From: CBDBKE01 sp965218055
GTDB lineage: Bacteria > Acidobacteriota > Terriglobia > JAJPHL01 > JAPKYU01
Length of the DNA stretch: 64,000 nt
NCBI GenBank assembly: GCA_965218055.1
Contig: CBDCKA010000001.1
Location: forward strand, 1 to 64,000
Direction: 5' to 3'
In this document: in pieces, positions 1 to 8,929 of the stretch
How the letters are laid out: each line of letters starts with the position of its first letter
Position numbering within the stretch: position 1 is the stretch's first letter
Position numbers and translations under genes: made by a program
The notes under the pieces: model-generated
What the model was told of the DNA's origin: nothing
What the model saw: only the letters and a program-made list of their open reading frames with translations
Databases searched by the model: none

Positions 1-109
1 CGCGCGCCTCCTTCGGCGGTCGCCCCTTTCCATCGGGCCGCCGCTCCGACCGCAGGATCGGTTCCAACAAAGCCCACTGCTCGTCGCTGAGTTCCCAGCG
101 TCCATGCAT
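1..109 (-). CDS. IS5-family-like transposase, N-terminal part (runs off the window)
   Basis: The reading frame opens with MHGRWELSDEQWALLEPILR, the opening typical of IS5/IS1182-type transposases (a W-x-L-t-D-x-x-W-x-x-L-x-P pattern). It continues past the left edge, so the DDE catalytic residues are not visible and completeness cannot be judged. It marks the outer border of the disturbed region. The next 110-220 bases carry no recognisable gene. Confidence 0.6.
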   Translation of the reverse strand, partial: MHGRWELSDEQWALLEPILRSERRPDGKGRPPKEAR

Positions 110-222
110 GGGTTTGGTTTCGCGTCAAATCGCCAGATCTTCTTCAGTTTCCCTCAACCTCTTTTCCTCGCAACCCTCTTTCTTTTCTTCCCGTTGCCAA
201 AGAACCATTTTTGAGACCAACT

Positions 223-411
223 CTAATGACGTGGCATTCCAGTAGGTTTTATCAAAGAGAAGCGTGGCAATCGAAGGTAGTTCGCTATCTCTATGATGCC
301 ATAAGCTGGAGTCTCACGGATGTCGCCGTTGGAGGCCATCTTTTTCTCGGCATGGGCACCTTCCTTCAGATACACTAAAATCCTAGCGCCCGCGCTCGGT
401 GATGACAGCAC
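223..411 (-). pseudogene. Possible DUF433/VapB-like antitoxin N-terminal fragment
   Basis: A 62-residue frame contains PAYGIIEIANYLRLPRFSL, which resembles the helix-turn-helix start of DUF433/VapB-type antitoxins (PAY-x-I-x-E-A-A-x-Y-L-R-x-P). Homology stops abruptly afterwards and there is no toxin next to it, so this is probably a truncated remnant. The stretch 412-490 holds nothing I can identify. From about 493 the sequence becomes a near copy, inverted, of 21010-21100, upstream of the YIP1-like gene. Confidence 0.3.
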
Positions 412-565
412 CGAGCATGACGGCCATGAAATGGAAGATTAGTAGTCGCCCCAAGGCTCGGGCCCGGTTTCCGATCAGCGATCAGGACGCTGGGCGGGCT
501 CGCCCTCGATAGTTGCTCCAGGATATGCGTAAAGGTCCAACCTGGAGGTCACACTGGAGGTAACC

Positions 566-771
566 ATGGAACCATCCCAAAACACCCTCAAGACCTGGCT
601 GTTCAACCCCTTCCATTACATCGCCGGTGTTCGGGCCCTCGCCATCGGGCTTCCTATCATCCTGGCGGCAAGCCTGATTGGAGCAACCAGAAATATCCAC
701 TTTGACGGGGTACTTGACCTTCATTTTGGCCCTCCGGCGCCCGTCTGGATATTCATCTCGGAAAGCCTGAT
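566..771 (+). pseudogene. YIP1-like membrane protein, 5' fragment cut by IS256
   Basis: The first 68 or so codons (MEPSQNTLKTWLFNPFHYIA...) nearly match the N-terminus of the complete gene at 20456-21028, which lies in the opposite orientation, and the upstream 70 bp including the ribosome-binding region also match. The copy stops at 771, exactly where the IS256-family element begins. The rest of the gene is not on the other side of the insertion (no 3' part near 2204), so a deletion or recombination accompanied the insertion. Confidence 0.75.
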
Positions 772-2203
772 GAGGGTGAGCGAAACTTAGTTGGAAATTG
801 AAACGGCTCCCACACCCGTGTGGTTTGATGACGTTAAGAGACGGACATCACCCCACGAGAGAAAGGAGCCGAGAGGAGCAGTGTCCTACGTCCTGTCAGG
901 AAGCGCAAGAAGGGTCGCACGCTGGGTCCGGTCAAGATCATCCGCCGCGAGGACTACTCCGACCTGGAGCTCGACGCCAAGGTGGAGCTAATCGGGTCCT
1001 TGGTCCCCCTGGGGTTGATGCACGTGGAGGAGTTGCTCGATGAGGAGGTGACGGCGCTGGCGGGCGAGCGATACGCCCGCAAGGACGCGTCGGTCGGAGG
1101 GCGCCGTCATGGCAGCAATCCCGGGACGGTCGGGCTGGCCGGACAGCGCGTGCCGATGCGGGTACCGCGGATTCGTCATGTCACGGGGAGCGAGATGCCG
1201 CTGCGGTCGTACGAGGCGGTGCATGGCGATCGCGCGGTCAACGACCTCCTGCTGAAGCGCGTGCTGTACGGGATCTCGTGCCGCAACTACGAAGCCGCCG
1301 CCGAAGCGATTCCCGGAGCAATCGGGCTGTCGGGGTCGACGGTGTCCCGGGGGTTCATCCGAGCCAGCGCGGCGCAGCTCCGGGAGTTCCAAGAGCGGGA
1401 CCTGTCGGGCGAGGACGTGGTGGCCGTGGTCCTGGACGGCAAGACGTTCGCCGAGGCGACGATGGTCATCGCGCTAGGCATTACGCTGTCTGGGGAGAAA
1501 CGCTTCCTGGGCTTCGTGGAAACGGACACGGAGAACGTGCAGGTGCTGACGCCGTTCCTGCGGTCGTTGGTCGAGCGGGGCCTCGACGTCTCCCAGGGCG
1601 TGCTGGTGATCCTCGACGGCGGCAAGGGGCTGCGATCAGCCGTCCGGAAGGCCTTCCGGGACCGCGCCCTGGTCCACCGCTGCCAGTGGCACAAGCGCGA
1701 GAAGGTGGTGAGTTACCTGGCCAAGAGCGAGCAGGCCTTATGGCGCCAGCGCCTCCAGCGCGCCTACAACCGCCCGGCGTACACCGAAGCGCTGGGTGCG
1801 CTCGAGACGCTCCATCGCGAGCTGGAGGACCGGAACCAATCCGCGGCCGGCAGTCTGGCGGAAGGGCTAGACCAGACCCTGACGCTGCATCGACTCGGGC
1901 TGTATGGGGTGCTAGGCCGGTCGCTGAAGACGACGAACTGTCTGGAGTCCATCAATGCGCTCGTCGAGGAACGCTGTGCGAAGGTTGATCACTGGCAGAA
2001 CTCGATCCAACGGCATCGCTGGCTGGCAACCGCGCTCCTGGACATCGAACCGCGCCTGCGGAAGGTGATGGGCTACCGCCACCTGCCCACGCTCCGTGCC
2101 GCGCTGAAGCGAGAACTGAAGATCGACACGACGACGTCGAAGAAGAAAGCCGCGTGATGAATCAGGAGCCGTAGAGAGTTTCAACTAAGAATGGGCTTGA
2201 CTC
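772..2203 (+). mobile_element. IS256-family insertion sequence, copy 1
   Basis: This is a 1432-bp unit nearly identical to 29878-31313. Its ends are imperfect inverted repeats (left GAGGGTGAGCG...CTTAGTTG, right GAGTCAAGCCC...CTTAGTTG read inward). It has no 8-bp target duplication: the left flank is AGCCTGAT and the right flank AGGCTTTT. It also joins two unrelated genes, so the present position reflects recombination after insertion. Confidence 0.88.
874..2157 (+). pseudogene. IS256-family transposase, start codon lost
   Basis: IS256/Mutator-type DDE transposase. The frame is open across the whole gene, with VVLDGKTF and VILDGGKG around the two catalytic aspartates and CLESINALVEERCAK around the glutamate. 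In copy 2 the gene starts with ATG at 29980; here the equivalent codon (874-876) is AGG. The first ATG left is at 982, which would remove 36 residues. The body is otherwise undamaged, so a shortened protein is possible, but I read it as impaired. Function of the intact protein: cut-and-paste or copy-out transposition of the element. Confidence 0.8.
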
Positions 2204-2246
2204 AGGCTTTTCCACGGTTCGTGATAGCCTATCCAAGGCTAAGATC

Positions 2247-2480
2247 ATGAGATTCAAACTCCTCGATACAGTCGTGCTCAACTGCGACCTTCCTGATCGG
2301 CAACTCCAGGAGGGGAACTTAAGGGCATCTGTACAAGTCAGAGCCGGATGGACTCGAGATCGAGTTTGTCAGCACTGCTGGGAAGACCTAAGCACTAGTC
2401 ATCCTCCAGGAAAGCGACGTGCGGCCCCCGTTGCCGATGGGGACCTGATAGCCGTCCGGCGGCTCAGTCGCTCAGGCTAA
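2247..2480 (+). pseudogene. Decayed DUF4926-like small protein
   Basis: It starts MRFKLLDTVVLNCDLPDRQL and ends PVADGDLIAVRRLS, both characteristic of DUF4926 proteins (about 75-80 residues, often beside mobile or toxin-like genes). The middle is in a different frame (EPDGLEIEFVSTAGKT is legible one frame over, followed by a stop), so at least two frameshifts have occurred. The function of the family is unknown to me. Bases 2481-2598 contain no gene but supply a GGAGG at 2587-2591, just before the ATPase gene. Confidence 0.5.
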
Positions 2481-2598
2481 GAGACCGCCCAACAAGTGGT
2501 TGCACCAGACGGCGCCACGATTCCTTTAAGTTTGTGGCGGCAGTGGCCGCCGCAGGTGGGCTACAGACCGTTAGACGCCTTTCGCGGAGGAATTACGA

Positions 2599-3756
2599 GT
2601 GAAAATTGCCGCGCTGAAGATTCTGAATTACCGCACTCTGGAGGATGTGAATCTCAGCTTTCCGTCATCCTACGCTGCTATCTGTGGTGCAAATGATTCG
2701 GGTAAGACCAACATCGTCCGGGGAATTCGTGCACTGATGAAAGCAGAGCAACCGGTCTCTTTTTTCTCGTTCGATGATGACGAAGCGTTTTCCGTGAAGG
2801 ACGATTTTCCAAAATGGAAGGACACGCCAGCCAATCAACGTCGTATCCAGATCAGCATCGATTTGGAGGTAGACGGTGAGCGCGATGCGGGATTCTATCA
2901 GTTCCTGACAAAACAATTGGAACTCGATTCCAACTCTGAAAACAAACTCAGGCCTTCAATTGCCGTCACACATGGCGGTGATCGGTCGGAGCCCGATGTA
3001 ATAGTAAAGTGCTCCGAGCGCACTTATACAGGCCTTGAAGCGCAGCAAGTCCTGAATCGACTCCAAACTTCACGAAGCATCCTTTTCCACAACTCCACGC
3101 AAGTCGACCCACGCCTTCCTTTTCGCTCACAAGCGAGCGGAATCATTCGTGCAGAATCGGTGGAACACGAGAATCTTGTCTCGTCGATGAAGAAGACCGT
3201 CAACCTCGGACTGAGGAAGATCTCGCAAACGCATCAGAAGGAAATTGAAAGCCTGCTCGGTAGGTTAGAGACGAAATATCGTGTTGGCCTTTCGATGCCC
3301 GCCTTTGATTTTAGCTCCGTGCCGTTCAACGTCACGCTAGGCCAAAGGAAATTCGAAGTTCCGCTGCACGACTGGGGGAGCGGCACGAAGAACCGAACGC
3401 TAGTGTTGATGACACTTTTTCGGGCAAAACAGTTGAGCGAATCTGAAGCCTCAGCCGGCAAGATCACTCCTGTGATCGTGATCGAGGAACCTGAATCCTT
3501 TCTCCACCCAGCAGCGCAGGCCGAGTTCGGACGCGTACTCCACGACCTTGCCGAAGAGTTTCAGGTCCAGATCATCGTAACGACTCATAGCCCATATCTG
3601 CTCAGCATCGAAAGCCCAATATCGAACATCCTGCTACGGCGAAATGTCCACTACAAGCAACTCCAAGAGACTCAGCGAGTCGTATGCCAAGCTCGGCAAT
3701 CGGCAGCCAGCGTTCGATCAGACGCGCGTCGGGCATTCGTTCAAATCCAATCCTGA
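2599..3756 (+). CDS. OLD/RecF-like AAA ATPase of a possible two-gene defence module
   Basis: A 385-residue SMC/OLD-like ATPase. The Walker A is GANDSGKTN at residues 30-38, followed by a long insert. The ABC-type signature region is near DWGSGTKN, the Walker B VIVIEEPESFLHP is near residue 295, and the H-loop TTHSPYLLS follows. It has no C-terminal TOPRIM domain, so it is closer to the PtuA type of Septu ATPase than to full OLD nucleases. A good ribosome-binding site (GGAGGAATTACGAG) precedes the GTG start. It converges on the HNH gene and their 3' ends overlap by 16 bp. GC is lower than in the neighbours, consistent with separate acquisition. The last 30 residues look unlike the family and could reflect a frameshift. 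Confidence 0.8.
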   Translation: MKIAALKILNYRTLEDVNLSFPSSYAAICGANDSGKTNIVRGIRALMKAEQPVSFFSFDDDEAFSVKDDFPKWKDTPANQRRIQISIDLEVDGERDAGFYQFLTKQLELDSNSENKLRPSIAVTHGGDRSEPDVIVKCSERTYTGLEAQQVLNRLQTSRSILFHNSTQVDPRLPFRSQASGIIRAESVEHENLVSSMKKTVNLGLRKISQTHQKEIESLLGRLETKYRVGLSMPAFDFSSVPFNVTLGQRKFEVPLHDWGSGTKNRTLVLMTLFRAKQLSESEASAGKITPVIVIEEPESFLHPAAQAEFGRVLHDLAEEFQVQIIVTTHSPYLLSIESPISNILLRRNVHYKQLQETQRVVCQARQSAASVRSDARRAFVQIQS

Positions 3757-4493
3757 GGAGGTTGAGAAAGGACCCTCTCTCCGTAAACGTCAAAATAGCT
3801 TCGGCTTGTAGTGAAGAACCTGGGCAAGCGGTTTGCCTCGTCTGGAAGAAGTTCAACACACGCGACGGCTTCCATTAACTCTGGATCGTCAATCTCCGTT
3901 GCCCAATTCTCGCTTAGCGCGTTCCAGTGGTTCTCCCGTGCTCGCCGCAAGCGCTCGGTATTCAGCCCCAGGATTTCAATCGTCTTTTCGACTTTGTCGA
4001 CGGCGATGCCGCTGGTCTCGCATGCAGCCGTGTCAACCTCTATTTGGCCATCGAAATTCACCCGTGTCAGAGACGGCAGCGCGGGTAACGTTCTGGGGTC
4101 GACGAAATCCGTGTCCACCAGGTCTTCCTTGGCTTCACCGCAACTGCGATTGCGCCTTACCGGATCAAGTCGCCGTGTCTCGTCGCCGGTCTGTAATGTT
4201 CCACCCTTGCAGCAGGCAATCATGTTGGCATGGTCAAGGGCGTGTGCGGCACCATGTCGTGGATCACTCTGCGGAATGACGTGCTCGACCTGCCTGTCTC
4301 CTCTCTCAACATCGATTTCGCAGTATCCGCAAAGCCCGTGCTGGATATCCACCAAGGTCTCAATGAGTACCGAGTAGGAGGCTCCACCTGCATGATTACG
4401 GAATCCGTCCCAATCTTTGACCTCCTCAACTTCTTCAGCAAGATAAGCGTCGAGACCGGCCGGGGGGGCGTTCAACGACTGAATACGCTTCAC
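3741..4493 (-). CDS. HNH endonuclease (TIGR02646/PtuB-like)
   Basis: About 250 residues from a GTG at 4493 (VKRIQSLNAPPAG). A start further upstream would read into the unrelated gene at 4530. The HNH core shows CGYCE (Cys55 and Cys58, zinc ligands), QVEHVIPQSD (His71, catalytic region), a downstream LDHANMIACC segment (Asn90, Cys94, Cys95) and later RSCGEAKEDL. This matches the TIGR02646 HNH family, whose members pair with ATPases in Septu and retron-Ec78 systems as the DNA- or RNA-cleaving subunit (family knowledge). Its partner here is the convergent ATPase at 2599-3756. In described Septu loci the genes are usually co-directional, so the arrangement is unusual. Both genes appear intact. 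Confidence 0.75.
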   Translation of the reverse strand: MKRIQSLNAPPAGLDAYLAEEVEEVKDWDGFRNHAGGASYSVLIETLVDIQHGLCGYCEIDVERGDRQVEHVIPQSDPRHGAAHALDHANMIACCKGGTLQTGDETRRLDPVRRNRSCGEAKEDLVDTDFVDPRTLPALPSLTRVNFDGQIEVDTAACETSGIAVDKVEKTIEILGLNTERLRRARENHWNALSENWATEIDDPELMEAVACVELLPDEANRLPRFFTTSRSYFDVYGERVLSQPPQDWI

Positions 4494-4529
4494 TCCGACT
4501 TTCCCATTTCCTTCATCAGCCGCCGCCGT

Positions 4530-5040
4530 GCTCAAGCTCCCCGTTGCCGTGGACGGGGAAATCGCCACCTTTGCCTACGTCGATCCGGGGAACGAAACCG
4601 ACACCGAGATCCGCTTTTGGGGGATTGCGCATGGGCGGCTGTGGGAAGCCCTACGGAACAGTGGCAGACAGGTCCGGGTCGTCGCCATCGCCGCCGAACA
4701 TGAGAACGTAGACCAGGCCGAACGGAGGCTACGGGCATGGGCGGCGGGTGTCCCCAGGAAGCACGGCGCGAGGCTGACCGTGAAAGAAGAAAGGGCGCTC
4801 ATTGAGCGGGCCATTATCGATGATGATCGGGACGTTCTGGACAGTTATGGGGGGCTGAATCCGGCCATCCAACGGACGGCGCAACTAGCCTCGATGACAG
4901 ACGAGGAAATGGGCGATGGAATCTCGATTGACGGTTACGCCACTTTCCGAGCGATTCGTTTTGCTAGTCCCGAAGACGGGTTTGCGAGCGCTGCGGAGGA
5001 CTCCTGGAAGTGTGTCGGAAGTCGAGGTCAAATGGGGTGA
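4530..5040 (+). pseudogene. C-terminal half of the 323-residue mobile-element protein
   Basis: From LKLPVAVDGEIATFAYVDPG onward this is clearly homologous to residues 163-323 of the complete gene at 33122-34093. Homology begins abruptly at about 4530, at the edge of the ATPase/HNH insert, so the N-terminal half was replaced by that module. No start signal belongs to this piece. It keeps its natural 3' context: the structured intergenic region and then the coupling-protein gene. Confidence 0.7.
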
Positions 5041-5377
5041 ATCGCTGGTACTGGGGCCGTGATCGGATGGTACAGCGACAAAGGGGGGGTTGTACCAAGA
5101 TTCGGACAAGAGATGTTCCGAAACCATTTTCTTTCATCTATCTACTTCTAATGTGGTTACCACCTGCTAGCCGGCCTCCATCGTGCCGTACCAGGAAAAT
5201 CGGAGAGGACGGGAGCGACCCCCACTTGAAGGGGGTGTCCTGTGGCCCTGATAGCGGCCCCGTGTTCCACGCCGCTACTGTGCCCTCCAGGGGGTCGCTC
5301 CCGTCCTTATTTATCCCTGCGGGAAGGCTCGGAAAAAACCCACAGACGGCGGCGCTAACGCGCCTGAGAAAGGCTCT
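5041..5377 (+). other. Structured intergenic region, copy A (candidate oriT or RNA element)
   Basis: No gene. Three copies exist: this one, 27100-27440 inverted, and 34094-34440. Visible structure: arms GGTACA (5069-5074) and TGTACC (5091-5096) around GCGACAAAGGGGGGGT; TTCGGA (5101-5106) and TCCGAA (5117-5122) around CAAGAGATGT; and a 17-bp perfect inverted repeat GGACGGGAGCGACCCCC (5207-5223) with GGGGGTCGCTCCCGTCC (5290-5306) enclosing smaller hairpins. It lies directly upstream of the coupling-protein gene, a common position for a transfer origin or a leader RNA. The function is inferred. Confidence 0.5.
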
Positions 5378-7179
5378 ATGCGCTGGCAAAATCCGATCCC
5401 TGTTTCGAGGGCGCTGGGGCGGCGTCCAGCCGGGCCGATGAACTGGCGAAACCCGATTCGGGTGGCAGCGATCTTGGGCTGGTCGGTGATCCGGGTGGCC
5501 GCGCTTATCGGTTGGATCAGTTGGCGGACGATCCGGTTTTTTGTGGGGCTCCCGGCTCCGGTGATCCTTTTTCTGGTCGGCCTGATATGCGCGGCTTGGG
5601 GGTTTCTCTACCGACCCTTCCCCTTGCTCGGGACCGATCTGGTCCTCGATCTCGTGGCCTACCATACCCCCGCTTCTACCTCTGGATGGTCTGGTGGTAC
5701 TACCTCTCTCCCCTCGTTACGGTCATGCTGGTGGGGCTTATTCTCCTGGCGGTCTGGCGAGTGTTTTTCGAGTCCCGATCCCGGAGCCTCGCCCCCTTGG
5801 GGATACTTCCGGATTGGCCCCTGAAGCCCAGCGATCCCAGCCCCGGAATCGTGGTCGGGGAAGTCCATCATCCGGTCGCCATCCGGCAAATCTCCAACCC
5901 CTCCTGGCTCACCATCCCGGAGCGGAGCCTGTACACCGGCGTGGCCATATTCGGGGCCGTCGGGTCCGGGAAGACCTCGGCCTGCAGGTATCCGTTCGCC
6001 CAGCAACTGCTCGGCTGGCAAGCCGACAAACCGCAACTGTGGGCGGCGGCGCTGGTGCTGGAAGTCAAGGGGGATTTCTGCCATGACATCCGCCAGATTC
6101 TCGCTAGGGCGGGCCGGGAGGCCGACTACCTGGAACTCAGCATGGACGGCGGCTGGCAGTGGAACCCGCTCTCGGCCTGGTGGCTCGATTCCTACTCGCT
6201 GGCCTACACCGTTTCCAGCCTTCTCAACCAGCTATTCGGCAAGGGCAAGGAACCCTTCTGGCAGCAAGCCTATACCAATCTGGTCCGCTGGATCATCGAG
6301 CTTCACCGGATATTCCCGGAACGGTGGGTGACGTTGCAGCAGGTCTACCGCTGCGCCATCGACCCGGACCTTTTCGCGGCCAAGATCAAGCACGCCGAAG
6401 CGTGGAGCGACGAGTTGAACAAAGGGACGGTTTTCGTGTCGAAGGACGTGCTGCAAGCCGAACTAATAAGCCTTGCGGAATGGGTGTGGAATACCGCGCT
6501 GGACTCGGAGGAAAAGCAAACCGTCTACAGCCGCTCGCTACTCGAAAAACTGGACGAACTCAAGCTGACCTACCGGGTGGTTTGGGACCCCGGACCCGGC
6601 GACGACGTGAGAGAACGAGTTGAGGCGGTGAAGCGCTGGTTTGTCAACGACTGGCAAACGCTGGACAACAAAGTGAAGTCCTCGATTGTGGAGGGGGTTT
6701 CGGTATTCCTTGCCATGTTCGACATGCCGGACGTGGCGAAGGTGTCTTGCCCGGATGCGCCGGAAGTCCCCGACGATCCACAAGCCATTGCAGTTCAAGC
6801 CAGGGCAGCTATGCTGTCGGCGCGGGGAGCCCAGGAGCTGAACAAGAAGCCGGACGGCGGGGAAGGAGACAAACCCGTGCCCACGTCGATCCCGCCGGTC
6901 GAAGAGGAACGAGTCGAAGGGCCGCGACACCTTCCCCCGCTCTATGAATTGATCGAAAGGGGCAAGGTGCTGGCCTTGAACATGCCCGCCGGATCGAACC
7001 CGGCGCTGGCCCGCGCCGTGGGCGTGATGCTCAAGAACGCCTGACTACAGGCGCTTCTCATGCTCTGTCTACCCTATGACGGGTCGCAGTCGCTTGAACC
7101 GCGCCGGGTCTACCTCAAGCCTCACTATCTGTCCCTAGATTATTCCTATTGGAGAGCGAGGGAAGCGGGTCGATTATGA
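5378..7179 (+). pseudogene. TraG/VirD4-type coupling protein, frameshifted and internally deleted
   Basis: It begins MRWQNPIPVSRALGRRPAG with several hydrophobic N-terminal helices. A frameshift near 5670 moves the reading into the frame FYLWMVWWYYLSP. The Walker A GAVGSGKTS follows at about 5960, then the ATPase body (LELSMDGGWQWNPLS, EPFWQQAYTNLVRW). At 7042-7044 a TGA interrupts the frame at a position where Trp is plausible (KNA-stop-LQALL). The frame then continues into LCLPYDGSQSLEPRRVYLKP, the extreme C-terminus. The Walker B segment (FICDEYQ in the copy at 31314-31511) is missing, so this copy cannot be active. Intact proteins of this type drive DNA through the conjugation channel at the inner membrane. 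Confidence 0.82.
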
Positions 7180-7473
7180 GCGCCGCGAGTGGACTGGAAC
7201 ACCTGAAACCGTTTCTACCGGGCCTGGAAAGCGCTCTGGAAGATTCCGAAGTCAGCGAGATCATGATTAACGGTCCCTGCAATGTCTGGGTCGAGCGGGC
7301 CGGGCGGTTGACGGCACATGACGCGCCGGACCTGGACGAATCGGCCCTCCTACGGGCGGCCATCCACATCGCCCGTCCTTTGGGCCTGGACCCGGCCAGC
7401 TCGCCGATTGTCGATGCGCGCCTGGACGACGGCTCGCGGGTTGCCATCTGTGTTCCCCCCGCGAGTCCTCAAG
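7176..7473 (+). pseudogene. VirB11/TrbB-like ATPase, truncated 5' copy
   Basis: MSAASGLEHLKPFLPGLESA and the next 80 residues are almost identical to the complete gene at 9479-10444. The ATG at 7176 overlaps the end of the coupling-protein frame in the same ATGA arrangement as in the intact copy. The match stops at about 7473, within the codons for PPASPQ, before the nucleotide-binding motifs. Bases 7474-7614 that follow are unrelated, contain no gene, and are probably the original chromosomal sequence beyond the 3' end of the tRNA. Confidence 0.82.
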
Positions 7474-7614
7474 GGATCGGCAGGCGAACGAGCGCGGCGC
7501 GACTTCCTTAGACAGCGCTGGCCGTCTAGAGCCAGTTTTTTGACAGTTTCTTTACAGTTCCGTCTTCGGCAATGAGAGGCAAGGCAGATGGGTGCTGAAA
7601 ACACAGAAGTTAAG

Positions 7615-7691
7615 TGGTGGGCGACAGGGGACTCGAACCTCTGACCTCCTGCGTGTGAAGCAGGCGCTCTAACCAACTGAGCTAGTCGCCC
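7615..7691 (-). tRNA. tRNA-Val (anticodon CAC), CCA encoded
   Basis: It folds as a complete cloverleaf: acceptor GGGCGAC/GTCGCCC, anticodon stem CCTGC/GCAGG around the loop TTCACAC (anticodon CAC, reading GUG), T-loop GTTCGAGTC, and an encoded ACCA end. Nucleotides 1-42 (7691-7650) recur at 41661-41620, so the 5' half of this working copy was supplied by the integrated element. The sequence upstream inside the element (7692-7771, minus strand) offers only a weak promoter, TACAAT with no good -35 box. Confidence 0.95.
7650..7691. repeat. attL: 42-bp direct repeat, 5' half of tRNA-Val
   Basis: It is identical over 42 bp to 41620-41661 and differs immediately outside (C versus A on the left, C versus T on the right). 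It covers tRNA positions 1-42, that is, acceptor strand, D arm and most of the anticodon arm. The integrase gene lies 80 bp away, inside the element. Tyrosine recombinases of this type commonly exchange strands in the anticodon stem-loop (family knowledge). Confidence 0.9.
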
Positions 7692-7771
7692 CTTGGAGTT
7701 ACTTCCTTTCTTCCAAACCACTTGCAGATTCTGTTCCATCGGCGAAATCGCTACAACCGGCCCCAATTGTA

Positions 7772-8929
7772 TCAAAACTGTATCAAAACCCCAGTTTTTT
7801 GGGCCCGGAGTGTATCAGAACCCTGCTCCTCACCCGCCTGACGGTTTAGACGCCGCAACGCTTCCCGTTTCATCGCCAGTTTCATCTGCGAGTACTTCTT
7901 GAACACCTTCGCATCACTTTGCCGCAGCAGCTGGGTCACCCACTCGTCTGCCACGCCTCCCGCGCTTAAACGCGTTGCATATGTCGAGCGCAGATCGTAG
8001 ATCCGGAAGTACGGAACGCCCGCTCGTTCCAACGTCGTGCGCCAGATCTTCTTGAAGCTCGCCTGGTAGCCGCGCTGATTCCGACCGCTCGGAAACAACC
8101 ACGGCCCTGCTCCAGCCAGCAAGAGCTGGTCGCGGAAGGCCTCTACCGCCAAGTCCGTCAGTGGCACCTCCCCCACGCCGGTGGGGGTTTTCGAGTCAGG
8201 TATCCAGACCACTGCGTTTGCCAGGTCGACCTGGTCTTTCCGCATCGGTGCAAGCTCCTTGTAGACCCGTAGTCCAGTCTCGGTGATGATCCGGATCAGG
8301 TTCCGCAAGTACGGGGGTGCGTGCAACTCGATCCGCTGCTGTTCTGACCACGGCATGTAGTGCGGCCGAAACAACCCCTTGACCGCGACCGGGAACTCCG
8401 CTGAGTTGCACGGGTTGGCCGCGATGAACTTCTTCTTCACCGCGACATTCAACACCCGGCGCAACACGCGAAACTCCTGGTGCACGGTCGCCGGCTTCAG
8501 CAGCCCGAGCTCCCGATACCCCAGCCGTGTCCTGACTCGCTTCTGTTGCCGAAGCCGCCAGCGCAAGTACCCCTCAACATCCTCTGCGCCGATGGCGGAC
8601 AACATTTGCACTCCGAACACGGGCTTGAGTTGCTTCACCGCGTTTTGGTTGGCTGCGTGCGTCTTCCTACTCCGCAAGGGCGGCTGGGAATAGTGCTCCA
8701 GGAAAAAGTCCACCCACTCGTGAAACCTGAGTTGTTGGCCTCGCCGAACGAGCGCGAGCACGTTCTCATCGCGTGCCTGCAATCGTTCACGTAGCCGTGT
8801 TTGGGCTTCCTGCCAGTCACTTGTCTCTGTGGATTCGAGGCGCCGGGTGCCGTCTCGATCCCAGTACCGCATCCACCAGAAACGGCCGCGCCGGTACAGG
8901 ACGCCGTCATGCTTTTTCGGTCGTGCCAT
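7772..8929 (-). CDS. int: Tyrosine recombinase (integrase)
   Basis: A 385-residue phage-type integrase. It has an N-terminal SAM-like/arm-binding part (DNVLALVRRGQQLRFHEW...), a core-binding domain, and a catalytic domain with Arg in ETGLRVYKELAPM, the box DLRSTYATRL (second Arg) and the C-terminal nucleophile in FKKYSQMK. The conserved His of HxLR appears to be replaced by Tyr or Asp in IYDLR, a known variation. The gene faces the tRNA and ends 80 bp from attL. Its start overlaps the excisionase-like gene by 23 bp, so the two are translated together. It should integrate and, with the partner, excise the element flanked by 7650-7691 and 41620-41661. Confidence 0.93.
   Translation of the reverse strand: MARPKKHDGVLYRRGRFWWMRYWDRDGTRRLESTETSDWQEAQTRLRERLQARDENVLALVRRGQQLRFHEWVDFFLEHYSQPPLRSRKTHAANQNAVKQLKPVFGVQMLSAIGAEDVEGYLRWRLRQQKRVRTRLGYRELGLLKPATVHQEFRVLRRVLNVAVKKKFIAANPCNSAEFPVAVKGLFRPHYMPWSEQQRIELHAPPYLRNLIRIITETGLRVYKELAPMRKDQVDLANAVVWIPDSKTPTGVGEVPLTDLAVEAFRDQLLLAGAGPWLFPSGRNQRGYQASFKKIWRTTLERAGVPYFRIYDLRSTYATRLSAGGVADEWVTQLLRQSDAKVFKKYSQMKLAMKREALRRLNRQAGEEQGSDTLRAQKTGVLIQF

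Noticed and set aside
772..2203. Target-site duplication around IS256 copy 1
   Set aside because: The flanks AGCCTGAT and AGGCTTTT do not match; only copy 2 has a true 8-bp duplication.
5138..5665. Minus-strand frame across the structured intergenic region
   Set aside because: It only exists because of the GC-rich inverted repeats; it is not conserved in the other two copies as protein.
7176..7511. Second functional VirB11
   Set aside because: The match ends before the Walker A region and the rest of the frame is unrelated.
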